NCBI GenBank assembly: GCA_963795555.1
Contig: CAWCHZ010000002.1
Coordinates: forward strand, 1,674,001-1,738,000
DNA: 64,000 nucleotides
Source of the DNA: CAWCHZ01 sp963795555
GTDB taxonomy: Bacteria; Actinomycetota; Thermoleophilia; Solirubrobacterales; Solirubrobacteraceae
Direction: 5' to 3'
Shown: positions 46,501 through 53,564 of the stretch, piece by piece
Layout: each line of letters starts with the position of its first letter
Numbering within the stretch: the first letter of the stretch is position 1
The notes under the pieces: generated by a model
Told to the model about the DNA's origin: nothing
Seen by the model: only the letters and a program-made list of their open reading frames with translations
Databases searched by the model: none
Translations under genes and position numbers: made by a program

Positions 46501-47705
46501 CGCGCCGACACCCTGATCTTGCCGACAGCCGCAGCCCCCGCACGCTGTCCACCCGCCGCGTGCTCGCCGGCGAAGCGCTGCGGCGCAAACGGCTGCGCAA
46601 GCGCCGGCAGGCAGCCCTCCACGAGCAGCTCACCGATCAGATCGCCCGTGATCGGCGCCAACAGCACGCCGTTGCGGTAGTGGCCGGTCGCCCAGATCAG
46701 CCCGTCGAGCGCCCCGGGCCCGAGCAGCGGCGCGTTGTCCGGCGTCCCCGGCCGAAAGCCGACGTCGATCGCGAGCAGCTCCAACTCATTCAGGCCGGGG
46801 ACGACCTCGGCGGCGTCGCGCAGCAGCTCATGCACGCCGCCGACGGTCGCCGCCGCATCCCAGCCGCGCTCCTCGACGGTCGCGCCGAGCACGTAGCGGC
46901 CATCGCCGCGGGGCACGATGTAGGAGCGCTCCAGCCGCACCGCCCGCTCGAGCAGCCCGGGCCCGGCGGGATCGCGCAGCAGCAGGATCTGGCCCTTGAC
47001 CGGGCGCACCGGCACCCGCGCCGCGCTCGGCAGCTCGCGCAGCAGCCCCGACCACGGCCCCGCGGCCAGCACGACCCGCTCGGCGTCGAGCTCGCGCCCA
47101 GCAGCGAGCGTCACGCCCCGCACGCGCCCGTCCGCGTGGCGCAGGATCGCCTCGCCGGCCTGCTCGTGAACGGCGACACCGGCGCCGCGTGCCGCGGCGG
47201 CGAGGGCCGGCAGCAGCGCGCGTGGGTCCACCGCGTGATCGTCGGGCAGCTCCAGCGCGGCGCGGATCGTCGGCGCCAGCGCCTGCTCCAGCCGCCGGGC
47301 GTCGCTGGGGCGCAGCCGCCGCGGCGCCAGACCCAGCCGGTCGCGGATTGCCGCCTCGCGCTCCAGCGCCTCCGCCTCGTCCCGATCGCGGGCTACCAGC
47401 AGCGTCCCGCGCGTGCGGTAGCCCGTTGGGCATCCCGACGCCTGCGCCAGCTCCGCGCTCCAGCCGGGATATCTCGCGGCGCTGGCCAGCGCGAGCTCCA
47501 GAGCCGCGCGAGCATGGACCTCGGCCTCTGCGACGGGGGCAAGCATCCCCGCCGCCACGCGGCTGGTGCCGGCGCCCAGCTCGCCCCGCTCGACCAGCGC
47601 GACCGACAGCCCGCGCTGCGCTGCGCGCCAGGCGCACGACAGGCCGATGACACCGCCGCCGACCACGACGACGTCGAATGCGTCCCTCTGGGATGGTGTG
47701 CCCAA
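46497..47705 (-). CDS. thiO: Glycine oxidase
   Basis: FAD enzyme giving iminoglycine for thiazole synthesis, 402 residues. The loop DVVVVGGGVIGLSCAWRAA, GELGAGTSRVAAGMLAP, and the C-terminal IWATGHYRNGVLLAPITG are diagnostic. The frame is open further up, but that stretch is the TPP aptamer. TTG 47705 is the best start: it lies four bases after AGGGAGG, which is the 3' edge of the riboswitch. ThiO is the first gene of the thiO-thiS-thiG-SnoaL run. Confidence 0.94.
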   Translation of the reverse strand: MGTPSQRDAFDVVVVGGGVIGLSCAWRAAQRGLSVALVERGELGAGTSRVAAGMLAPVAEAEVHARAALELALASAARYPGWSAELAQASGCPTGYRTRGTLLVARDRDEAEALEREAAIRDRLGLAPRRLRPSDARRLEQALAPTIRAALELPDDHAVDPRALLPALAAAARGAGVAVHEQAGEAILRHADGRVRGVTLAAGRELDAERVVLAAGPWSGLLRELPSAARVPVRPVKGQILLLRDPAGPGLLERAVRLERSYIVPRGDGRYVLGATVEERGWDAAATVGGVHELLRDAAEVVPGLNELELLAIDVGFRPGTPDNAPLLGPGALDGLIWATGHYRNGVLLAPITGDLIGELLVEGCLPALAQPFAPQRFAGEHAAGGQRAGAAAVGKIRVSAR

Positions 47706-47708
47706 CGT

Positions 47709-47794
47709 ACCTCCCTGCGCCGGCATGACCCGGATCAGGTTCAGACGGTCGGCGGCTTGCGCCGCCCTCTCAGCCCGTGCGACGGGCTCCCGTA
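47709..47794 (-). promoter_or_regulatory. TPP riboswitch upstream of thiO
   Basis: The minus strand carries the THI-box blocks GGGCTGAGAGGG and CTGATCCGGGTCATGCCGGC, then GCAGGGAGG, with pairing arms between. The terminal AGGGAGG is also the thiO Shine-Dalgarno sequence, so ligand binding could hide the ribosome site directly. A TAGCAT -10-like box at 47806-47801 would start the RNA at the 5' edge of the aptamer. Confidence 0.95.
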
Positions 47795-47822
47795 AGGACA
47801 ATGCTAGCCGCCCGGCTGCTGC

Positions 47823-47828
47823 CAGACT
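47823..47828 (+). promoter_or_regulatory. -10-like element of thiE
   Basis: CAGACT, seven bases before ATG 47836, back to back with the thiO promoter. Confidence 0.3.
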
Positions 47829-47835
47829 GTGGGCG

Positions 47836-48501
47836 ATGACCGTCGCAGCCCCAAGGACACGTGGGCAGCGCCTCGAGCGCCTCAGCGCAGCGCGTTTGTA
47901 TCTCGTCTGCGACAGCCGCGCCGGCACGCAGGACCTCGCTGCCTTCCTCGATGCCGTGCTGAGCGCCGGCGTCGACATCGTCCAGCTGCGCGACAAGCGA
48001 CTCGACGACGCCGGGCTGCTGCGCGCCGCCGCGCTGTTCCGCGCGGCGTGCGATCGCCACGGCGCGCTGTTCGTGCTCAACGACCGACCCGATTTGGTCG
48101 GCGCGTGCGGCGCGGATGGGGTGCACGTCGGTCAGGCCGACACGTCGCCCGAGCGGGCGCGCGCGCAGCTGGGCGCCGAGGCCCTGATTGGCCGCTCGAC
48201 GCATTCGCCGGAGCAGATCGACGTGGCCAACGGGCAGGGCGTGGACTACATCGGCGTCGGCCCGCTCTATGCCACGCCCACCAAGCCGGGCCGTCCGGCG
48301 GTCGGCCTGGAGCTGGTCCGCCATGCGGTCATGTACGCCGACCGGCCGTTCTTCGCGATCGGTGGCATCGACACGAGCAACGTCGCGGATGTGGTCGCCG
48401 CCGGCGCGACGCGCGTGGCGGTGGTGCGCGCGATCGCCAACGCCGCCGATTCCGCCGCCGCCGCGCGGCGCCTGCGCGCGGCGCTGGAGCCGGCACCGTG
48501 A
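47836..48501 (+). CDS. thiE: Thiamine-phosphate synthase
   Basis: Couples HMP-pyrophosphate with thiazole phosphate. The 221-residue TIM barrel has LYLVCDSRAGTQDL, the pyrophosphate-site DIVQLRDKRLDD, FVLNDRPDLVGACGADGVHVGQ, and the phosphate loop VGPLYATPTKPGRP and FAIGGIDTSNV. ATG 47836 has no Shine-Dalgarno sequence. It is divergent from the riboswitch-controlled thiO gene and has no riboswitch of its own. Confidence 0.96.
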   Translation: MTVAAPRTRGQRLERLSAARLYLVCDSRAGTQDLAAFLDAVLSAGVDIVQLRDKRLDDAGLLRAAALFRAACDRHGALFVLNDRPDLVGACGADGVHVGQADTSPERARAQLGAEALIGRSTHSPEQIDVANGQGVDYIGVGPLYATPTKPGRPAVGLELVRHAVMYADRPFFAIGGIDTSNVADVVAAGATRVAVVRAIANAADSAAAARRLRAALEPAP

Positions 48502-48956
48502 GCGAGCAGCGCCACGAGCGAGCTCCGAGCCGCAGCGAGCAGCGCGACGCGGCGGCACGGGCCGCGCTCCAGCCGCTGCGACCCGGCGAACGTCCCGCAA
48601 CGCTCATGATCGCCGCGCTGGTGGCGCTTGCGCTGGCGGTGCTCGTGCTGGTCGGCTACGCGACCGGCGCGCGGGTCGCCCACCACGGCGCCACCCCGCA
48701 GGGAGCGGCGCTGCTCAGCGCGCTGTTCCTCGCCGCTGCGGTGGGAATCTGGCGTGTCCGCTACTGGGCGGTGCTCGGCTTCGAGGCCTACCTCGCGGCG
48801 CAGGTGCTCTTCTCGGCGCTGGCGCTGACCGTCGTCTCCGGGCCGCGTGGAGCGGTGATCTGCCTGGTCTCGATCGTCGGCGGCGGCCTGCTGTTCTACA
48901 AGCTGGTGCGGGTGATGGCGCGGATCCAGGCGTCGCAGGCGCACCGGCAGACCTGA
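48498..48956 (+). CDS. Small membrane protein of unknown function
   Basis: A 152-residue protein with a charged, disordered N-terminus (about 1-35) and four predicted helices: LMIAALVALALAVLVLVGY, AALLSALFLAAAVGIW, VLGFEAYLAAQVLFSALALTVV and VICLVSIVGGGLLFYKLV. It resembles no family I recognise. GTG 48498 shares GTGA with the thiE stop, so it is translated with thiE; whether it has any part in thiamine handling is unknown. Its stop codon is the first unit of a repeat array. Confidence 0.7.
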   Translation: MSEQRHERAPSRSEQRDAAARAALQPLRPGERPATLMIAALVALALAVLVLVGYATGARVAHHGATPQGAALLSALFLAAAVGIWRVRYWAVLGFEAYLAAQVLFSALALTVVSGPRGAVICLVSIVGGGLLFYKLVRVMARIQASQAHRQT

Positions 48957-49040
48957 TCCGCCGCCAGGCCAAGCCTGATCCGCCGCCACGCCAGGCCAGA
49001 TCCGCCGCCAGGCCAAGCCTGATCCGCCGCCAGGCCTGAT
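48952..49040 (+). repeat. About 22-bp tandem repeat (four units) starting at a gene's stop codon
   Basis: CCTGATCCGCCGCCAGGCCAAG at 48952-48973, containing the real TGA, then three variants to 49040. It fills most of the spacer before lpd. Confidence 0.8.
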
Positions 49041-49075
49041 CGTCAGCCCTGGGGACGCCGGGCCGCCGGTTTGGC

Positions 49076-49081
49076 TAGGCT
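49076..49081 (+). promoter_or_regulatory. -10 element of lpd
   Basis: TAGGCT, eight bases before GTG 49090; no Shine-Dalgarno sequence. Confidence 0.45.
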
Positions 49082-49089
49082 GCCAGGCC

Positions 49090-50472
49090 GTGCCCGACCC
49101 CTCTTATGACTGCGTCGTCATCGGCTCCGGGCCGGGTGGCTACGTCGCGGCAATCCGCGCCGCCCAGCTGGGCATGAAGACGGCCGTGATCGAGAGGGAT
49201 CGCGTCGGCGGACGCTGCCTGAACTACGCCTGCATCCCCGCCAAGGCGGTCCTGCGCAGCGCCGACGTCCTGTCCGAGATCGAGGAGGCCGGCGAGTTCG
49301 GCATCCGCGTCGAGGGGGTCGCCGTCGACTTCGCGGCGGTCGGCGAGCGGCGCAAGAAGGTCATCAGCACGCTCACCGGTGGCGTCGGGATGCTGCTCAA
49401 GAAGAACAAGGTCGAGCTGATCGAGGCCCACGGCGCGGTTACCGCCGACGGCAATGTGCGGCTGGGCGGCAGCTTCGACGGCACCGAGATCGAGGCCAAG
49501 ACGGTCGTGCTGGCGACCGGGTCGGTCAAGCGGGCGCTGCCGGGAATCGCATTTGGTGGACGGATCATCGGTACCGAGGAGGCATGGGCGCTCGAGGAGC
49601 TGCCCAAGCGCCTGGCCGTCGTCGGCGCGGGCGCCTCGGGCGCGGAGATCGCGTCGGGCTACGCGCGCCTGGGCAGCGAGGTGCTGCTGTTCGAGGTGCT
49701 CGACCGCGTGCTGCCGACCGAGGACAAGGACATCTCGCGCGTCGTCGCGCGCGGCCTGTCCCAGCAGGGGATCGCCGTCCACGTCGGCACGCCGGTGGAG
49801 GACGTCGAGGCCTCGCAGGACGGTGTCTCGCTGCGCTACGGCGACGACCGTACGGAGGTCGACTACCTGGTGATCGCGGCCGGTCGCGGACCGGACGTCG
49901 AGGCCCTGGGGCTGGAGGACGCCGGCGTGAAGCTCGACGAGCGCGGGCTGATCGCGGTCGACGAGCGGCTGCGCACGTCCCTCGATGGCGTCTATGCGAT
50001 TGGTGATCTCGTGCGCGGGCCGGCGCTGGCCCACAAGGCCTCCGACGAGGGCATCATCGCGGTCGAGGACGCCGCCGGCATGACGACGCATCCGATCTCC
50101 TACCTGGACATCCCGCGGGCGACCTTCTGCATGCCCAACGTCGGCTCGTTCGGCCTGACGGAGGACCAGGCGCGCGAGCATGGCTTCGACGTGACGGTCG
50201 GCAAGGTGCCTTATGGCGCTGTTGGGGGCGCAACGGTCTACGGCGACCGCAACGGCCTGGTCAAGATCATCGGCGATCGTCGCTATGGCGAGCTGCTCGG
50301 CGGCCACATCGTCGGCACGCGGGCGACCGAGCTGATCCAGGAGCTCGTCGAGGCCAAGCAGCTCGAGGGCGGCTACGCCGAGGTGGCGCGCACGATCCAC
50401 GGCCACCCGACGCTCTCAGAGGCCATCATGGAGGCCGCCCGCGCCGCCGATGGCTGGCTGATTCACGGCTGA
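49090..50472 (+). CDS. lpd: Dihydrolipoyl dehydrogenase (E3)
   Basis: The FAD-disulfide subunit that reoxidises dihydrolipoamide in 2-oxoacid dehydrogenase complexes, 460 residues. FAD loop VIGSGPGGYVAAIRAAQLG, redox-active C-x4-C in GGRCLNYACIPAKA, NAD loop VVGAGASGAEIASGYARLG, second FAD site YAIGDLVRGPALAHKA and catalytic His-Glu in HGHPTLSEAIME are all present. GTG 49090 follows a -10-like box. E1 and E2 genes for the same complex follow downstream. Confidence 0.96.
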   Translation: MPDPSYDCVVIGSGPGGYVAAIRAAQLGMKTAVIERDRVGGRCLNYACIPAKAVLRSADVLSEIEEAGEFGIRVEGVAVDFAAVGERRKKVISTLTGGVGMLLKKNKVELIEAHGAVTADGNVRLGGSFDGTEIEAKTVVLATGSVKRALPGIAFGGRIIGTEEAWALEELPKRLAVVGAGASGAEIASGYARLGSEVLLFEVLDRVLPTEDKDISRVVARGLSQQGIAVHVGTPVEDVEASQDGVSLRYGDDRTEVDYLVIAAGRGPDVEALGLEDAGVKLDERGLIAVDERLRTSLDGVYAIGDLVRGPALAHKASDEGIIAVEDAAGMTTHPISYLDIPRATFCMPNVGSFGLTEDQAREHGFDVTVGKVPYGAVGGATVYGDRNGLVKIIGDRRYGELLGGHIVGTRATELIQELVEAKQLEGGYAEVARTIHGHPTLSEAIMEAARAADGWLIHG

Positions 50473-50473
50473 G

Positions 50474-51127
50474 GTGCCGGCCGTCGCGCGGAGCGACGCG
50501 GATCCGGTCTTCTACTACGACCTCGGCGATGCCGAGTGCTACCTCGCCGCCGAGCGGCTGACCGGCACGCTGCCGGTGGTCGCGCGCTGGCAACCGGTGC
50601 TCGGCGTGGAGCTCACAGGGCCGGGCGGCGTGGAGCTCACAGGGCCGGGCGGCGTGGAGCTCACAGGGCCGGGCGGCGTGCTCGGTACCGAGCTCACGCC
50701 AGACCCGCACCGTGCCCCCGAATGGCGGGCGGACATCGAGCGGCGCGCCATCGCGCAGGGGTTGCTGCCGATCCGCTGGCCCGCGCGCTGGCCGCCCGAC
50801 AGCCGCGCGGCGATGCATGCCGCCTGCTACGCCGCGCAGATCGGGCGCGCGGTCGCCTTCTCGCTGGCCAGCTTCCGCCAGGCGTTCGCGGCCGGGCGCG
50901 ACCTTGGCGATGTCGACACCGTCCTGATCGCCGCGGCGGCGTGCGAGCTGCACCCGAGCGCCATCCTGCGCGCGCTGGAGTTGCGCACGGTGCGCGAGGG
51001 GCTCGCCGCCGCCACCGCGGCTGCGCGCGCCGCGGGCGTCAGCGAGCTGCCGGCGCTGCGCGTCGGCGAGGCGGTGCTGTGCGGGCCCGACGCCGTCGAG
51101 CGGGCGGCGGCCGCGCTCGCGCGCTGA
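50474..51127 (+). CDS. DsbA/HCCA-isomerase-like thioredoxin-fold protein
   Basis: A 217-residue protein of the DsbA-like superfamily, closest to 2-hydroxychromene-2-carboxylate isomerases. The strand-helix start PVFYYDLGDAECYLAAERL occupies the active-site position, without a CxxC pair, and the helical insert and final RVGEAVLCGPDAVERA fit the family. Three perfect copies of a 24-bp repeat add GVELTGPG three times at about residues 44-67. GTG 50474 starts one base after the lpd stop. Its place between E3 and E1 may be incidental; the substrate is unknown. Confidence 0.75.
   Translation: MPAVARSDADPVFYYDLGDAECYLAAERLTGTLPVVARWQPVLGVELTGPGGVELTGPGGVELTGPGGVLGTELTPDPHRAPEWRADIERRAIAQGLLPIRWPARWPPDSRAAMHAACYAAQIGRAVAFSLASFRQAFAAGRDLGDVDTVLIAAAACELHPSAILRALELRTVREGLAAATAAARAAGVSELPALRVGEAVLCGPDAVERAAAALAR
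50603..50674 (+). repeat. 24-bp perfect tandem repeat (three units) inside a coding region
   Basis: Three identical units at 50603-50626, 50627-50650 and 50651-50674, in frame with the HCCA-isomerase-like gene, encoding a repeated eight-residue block. Confidence 0.9.
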
Positions 51128-51146
51128 CGGCGCGCCTTGATGACGC

Positions 51147-51226
51147 GATCGGTCACCTGGCCTCGCGGCGCAATCTCATTGGAGTCCGATCGGCCACCTG
51201 GCCTCGCGCGCAATCTCCTCCGCTAA
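51147..51226 (+). repeat. 41-bp direct repeat before the E1 alpha gene
   Basis: Units start at 51147 and 51188 and share about 30 bases (starting GATCGGTCACCTGGCCTCGC) with one mismatch and one gap. The second ends in the promoter of the E1 alpha gene. Confidence 0.8.
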
Positions 51227-51229
51227 TGT
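51224..51229 (+). promoter_or_regulatory. -10 element of the E1 alpha gene
   Basis: TAATGT, seven bases before ATG 51237. Confidence 0.45.
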
Positions 51230-51236
51230 GACCGCG

Positions 51237-52421
51237 ATGGCGGAACAGGTCGCCGCCCGATCGTCGCAGGAGGCGCGCGAGCTGCCGGCGCCCGACGTCG
51301 CGCGCGAGTGGCTGGCGACGATGCTGCTGATCCGCCGCTTCGAGGAGCGTGCCGGCGAGATGTACGCGAAGGCCAAGATCGGCGGCTTCCTGCACCTCTG
51401 CATCGGCGAGGAGGCGACGATCATCGGCAGCGTGCGTGCGCTGCGCGACGAGGACTACCTGATCTCGACCTACCGCGAGCACGGTCAGGCACTCGCGCGC
51501 GGCACGAGCCCGGATCAGGTGATGGCCGAGCTGTTCGGTCGCCAGAGCGGCGTCTCGCACGGACGCGGCGGGTCGATGCACCTGTTCGACGCGGAGCGGC
51601 GGTTCATGGGCGGCTATGGCATCGTCGGCGCCAACCTGCCGATCGCCGCCGGCATGGCGCTGTCGGCGGTCTATCGCGACACCGACGAAGTGACGTTGTG
51701 CATGTTCGGCGACGGCGCCTCCAACCAGGGCACCTTCGGCGAGACGATGAACCTCGCCGCGCTGTGGCGACTGCCCGTCGTGTTCGTCGTCGTCAACAAC
51801 CAGTTCGGCATGGGCACGGCGCTTGCGCGCCACTCCGCGGTCACCGACCTCAAGCGCAAGGGCGAGGGCTTCGGCGTGCCGGGCCTGTCCTGCGACGGGA
51901 TGGACGTCGTCGACACCCACGCGGTCGTCGCCGACGCGGTGGACCGGGCGCGCCGGGATCGCCAGCCGATCCTCGTCGAGGCCGTGACGTACCGCTTCAG
52001 GGGACATTCGATGGCCGATCCGGAGGAGTACCGGACCAAGGAGCAGGTGGCCGAATGGCGCGCGCGCGATCCGATCGATCGCTTCGCCGAGCGGCTGATC
52101 GCCGGCGGCGTCCTGAAGGAGTCCGAGCGCGAGCAGCTCGATCGCCGAGCGATCGAGCGCGTCGACCAGGCGGTCAGCTTCGCCGACCACGCGCCGTTCC
52201 CCACGCCGGCATCGCTCTACGACGACGTCTATGTGCTGGGGGACCAGGTGCGCGGCTGGTACTCCATCGACGAGCGTGGCACCGAGGTCCATCGGGGTGA
52301 GGACGAGCGCCGCATGGCGGGCGATCGCCAATGGCCCAGCCCCGGCGCACCACTCCTCATCGACGCCGGCGTCGATGAGGAGACGCACGTCGCGCGCGAC
52401 CTCGACCCGCAGGAGGGTTGA
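51237..52421 (+). CDS. 2-oxoacid dehydrogenase E1 component, alpha subunit
   Basis: The thiamine-diphosphate subunit of a pyruvate- or acetoin-type dehydrogenase, 394 residues. The cofactor motif runs from GDGASNQGTFGE to VVFVVVNNQFGMGT, and the phosphorylation-loop-like YRFRGHSMADPEEYR is present, as is SHGRGGSMHLFD. About 50 residues beyond the usual end form a poorly conserved tail. ATG 51237 is preferred over GTG 51228 because it lies seven bases after TAATGT. The pairing with E1 beta, E2 and lipoate genes points to pyruvate dehydrogenase, but acetoin or branched-chain substrates are possible. Confidence 0.93.
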   Translation: MAEQVAARSSQEARELPAPDVAREWLATMLLIRRFEERAGEMYAKAKIGGFLHLCIGEEATIIGSVRALRDEDYLISTYREHGQALARGTSPDQVMAELFGRQSGVSHGRGGSMHLFDAERRFMGGYGIVGANLPIAAGMALSAVYRDTDEVTLCMFGDGASNQGTFGETMNLAALWRLPVVFVVVNNQFGMGTALARHSAVTDLKRKGEGFGVPGLSCDGMDVVDTHAVVADAVDRARRDRQPILVEAVTYRFRGHSMADPEEYRTKEQVAEWRARDPIDRFAERLIAGGVLKESEREQLDRRAIERVDQAVSFADHAPFPTPASLYDDVYVLGDQVRGWYSIDERGTEVHRGEDERRMAGDRQWPSPGAPLLIDAGVDEETHVARDLDPQEG

Positions 52422-52422
52422 G

Positions 52423-52482
52423 ATGACCGCAGGCGCGCGGGGGAGAGTCGAGCCGGGCGTGACGCGCGGGGGGGAGCGTTGA
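52423..52482 (+). CDS. Bridging mini open frame between E1 alpha and E1 beta
   Basis: Nineteen codons (MTAGARGRVEPGVTRGGER). AGGAGGGTTGAG before its ATG includes the E1 alpha stop and a strong Shine-Dalgarno sequence; its own TGA is one base from the E1 beta ATG. The junction sequence GTTGAGATG occurs at both ends, suggesting a duplicated gene border. Confidence 0.45.
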   Translation: MTAGARGRVEPGVTRGGER

Positions 52483-52483
52483 G

Positions 52484-53470
52484 ATGGCGGTCATGCGCTA
52501 TCGCGAGGCGCTCAACCAGGCCCTGCGCGAGGAGCTGACCCGTGACGACCGGGTGTTCTTGATGGGCGAGGACATCGGCGTCTTCAACGGCGCGTTCAAG
52601 GTGACCGCGGGCCTGCTGGCCGAGTTCGGCGAGCGCCGCGTGCGCGATACGCCGATCTCGGAGAACACGATCGTCGGCATGGGGGTCGGCGCCGCGATGA
52701 CCGGCCTGCGACCTGTGGTCGAGCTGATGACCGTGAACTTCGCCCTGCTTGCGCTCGACCAGATCGTCAACTCCGCCGCGCACATCCACTACATGTTCGG
52801 CGGCCAGGCGCGCGTGCCGCTCGTCATCCGCATGCCACAGGGCGCCGGCCATCAGCTCGGACCGACGCACTCCCACTGCTTCGAGGCGATGTACCTGCAC
52901 GTGCCGGGCCTGTTGGTGGCGGTCCCGTCGACGGCCGCCGATGCCAAGGGACTGCTGAAGGCGGCGATCCGCGACGACAACCCGGTCATCTTCATCGAGC
53001 ACGAGTACCTATATGGCCAGCGCGGCGAGGTTCCGGACGACGGCGATCACGTCGTCCGCTTCGGCGAGGCGGCGATCCGTCGTGCCGGCGACGACGTGAC
53101 GCTGGTGGGGGTCTCGCGGATGGCGCTGGTCGCGGAGCGGGCGGCGGCGAAGCTGGCCGACGAGCACGAAGTCGAGGCCGAGGTCATCGACCCGCGCACG
53201 CTGCGCCCGCTCGATCTCGACACGATCCTCGCCTCGGTGCGCAAGACCGGGCGCTGCGTGATCGTCGAGGAGGGCTGGCCGCACGGCGGCGTCGGGGCGA
53301 ACCTCAGCGCGCTGATCCAGGAGCAGGCATTCGACTACCTCGACGCGCCCGTGGGACGCGTGACCGGCGCCGACGTGCCGATGCCCTACTCGCAACCGCT
53401 CGAGCAGATCGCCTTCCCGCACGAGCCCGAGGTGATCGACGCGGCGCTGGCGACGCTGCACGACGTCTGA
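52484..53470 (+). CDS. 2-oxoacid dehydrogenase E1 component, beta subunit
   Basis: A 328-residue transketolase-like subunit pairing with E1 alpha. MRYREALNQALREELTRDDRVFLMGEDIGVFNGAFKVT (seen as consecutive blocks), the ENTIVGMGVGAAMTGLRPVVE core, and the C-terminal GRCVIVEEGWPHGGVGANL are typical. It has a Gly-rich ribosome site (GGGGGGGAG) and is coupled to the mini frame before it. It ends 94 bases before the E2 gene. Confidence 0.95.
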   Translation: MAVMRYREALNQALREELTRDDRVFLMGEDIGVFNGAFKVTAGLLAEFGERRVRDTPISENTIVGMGVGAAMTGLRPVVELMTVNFALLALDQIVNSAAHIHYMFGGQARVPLVIRMPQGAGHQLGPTHSHCFEAMYLHVPGLLVAVPSTAADAKGLLKAAIRDDNPVIFIEHEYLYGQRGEVPDDGDHVVRFGEAAIRRAGDDVTLVGVSRMALVAERAAAKLADEHEVEAEVIDPRTLRPLDLDTILASVRKTGRCVIVEEGWPHGGVGANLSALIQEQAFDYLDAPVGRVTGADVPMPYSQPLEQIAFPHEPEVIDAALATLHDV

Positions 53471-53564
53471 CCGAGTGCTGGGTCGCGCGCGCATCGGATA
53501 CCGTGCTGGCTCCGCTGCGCCCGCTACCGTCTAGGCGTCCCCGCCAAGCCGTAGGAGGTCTCCT

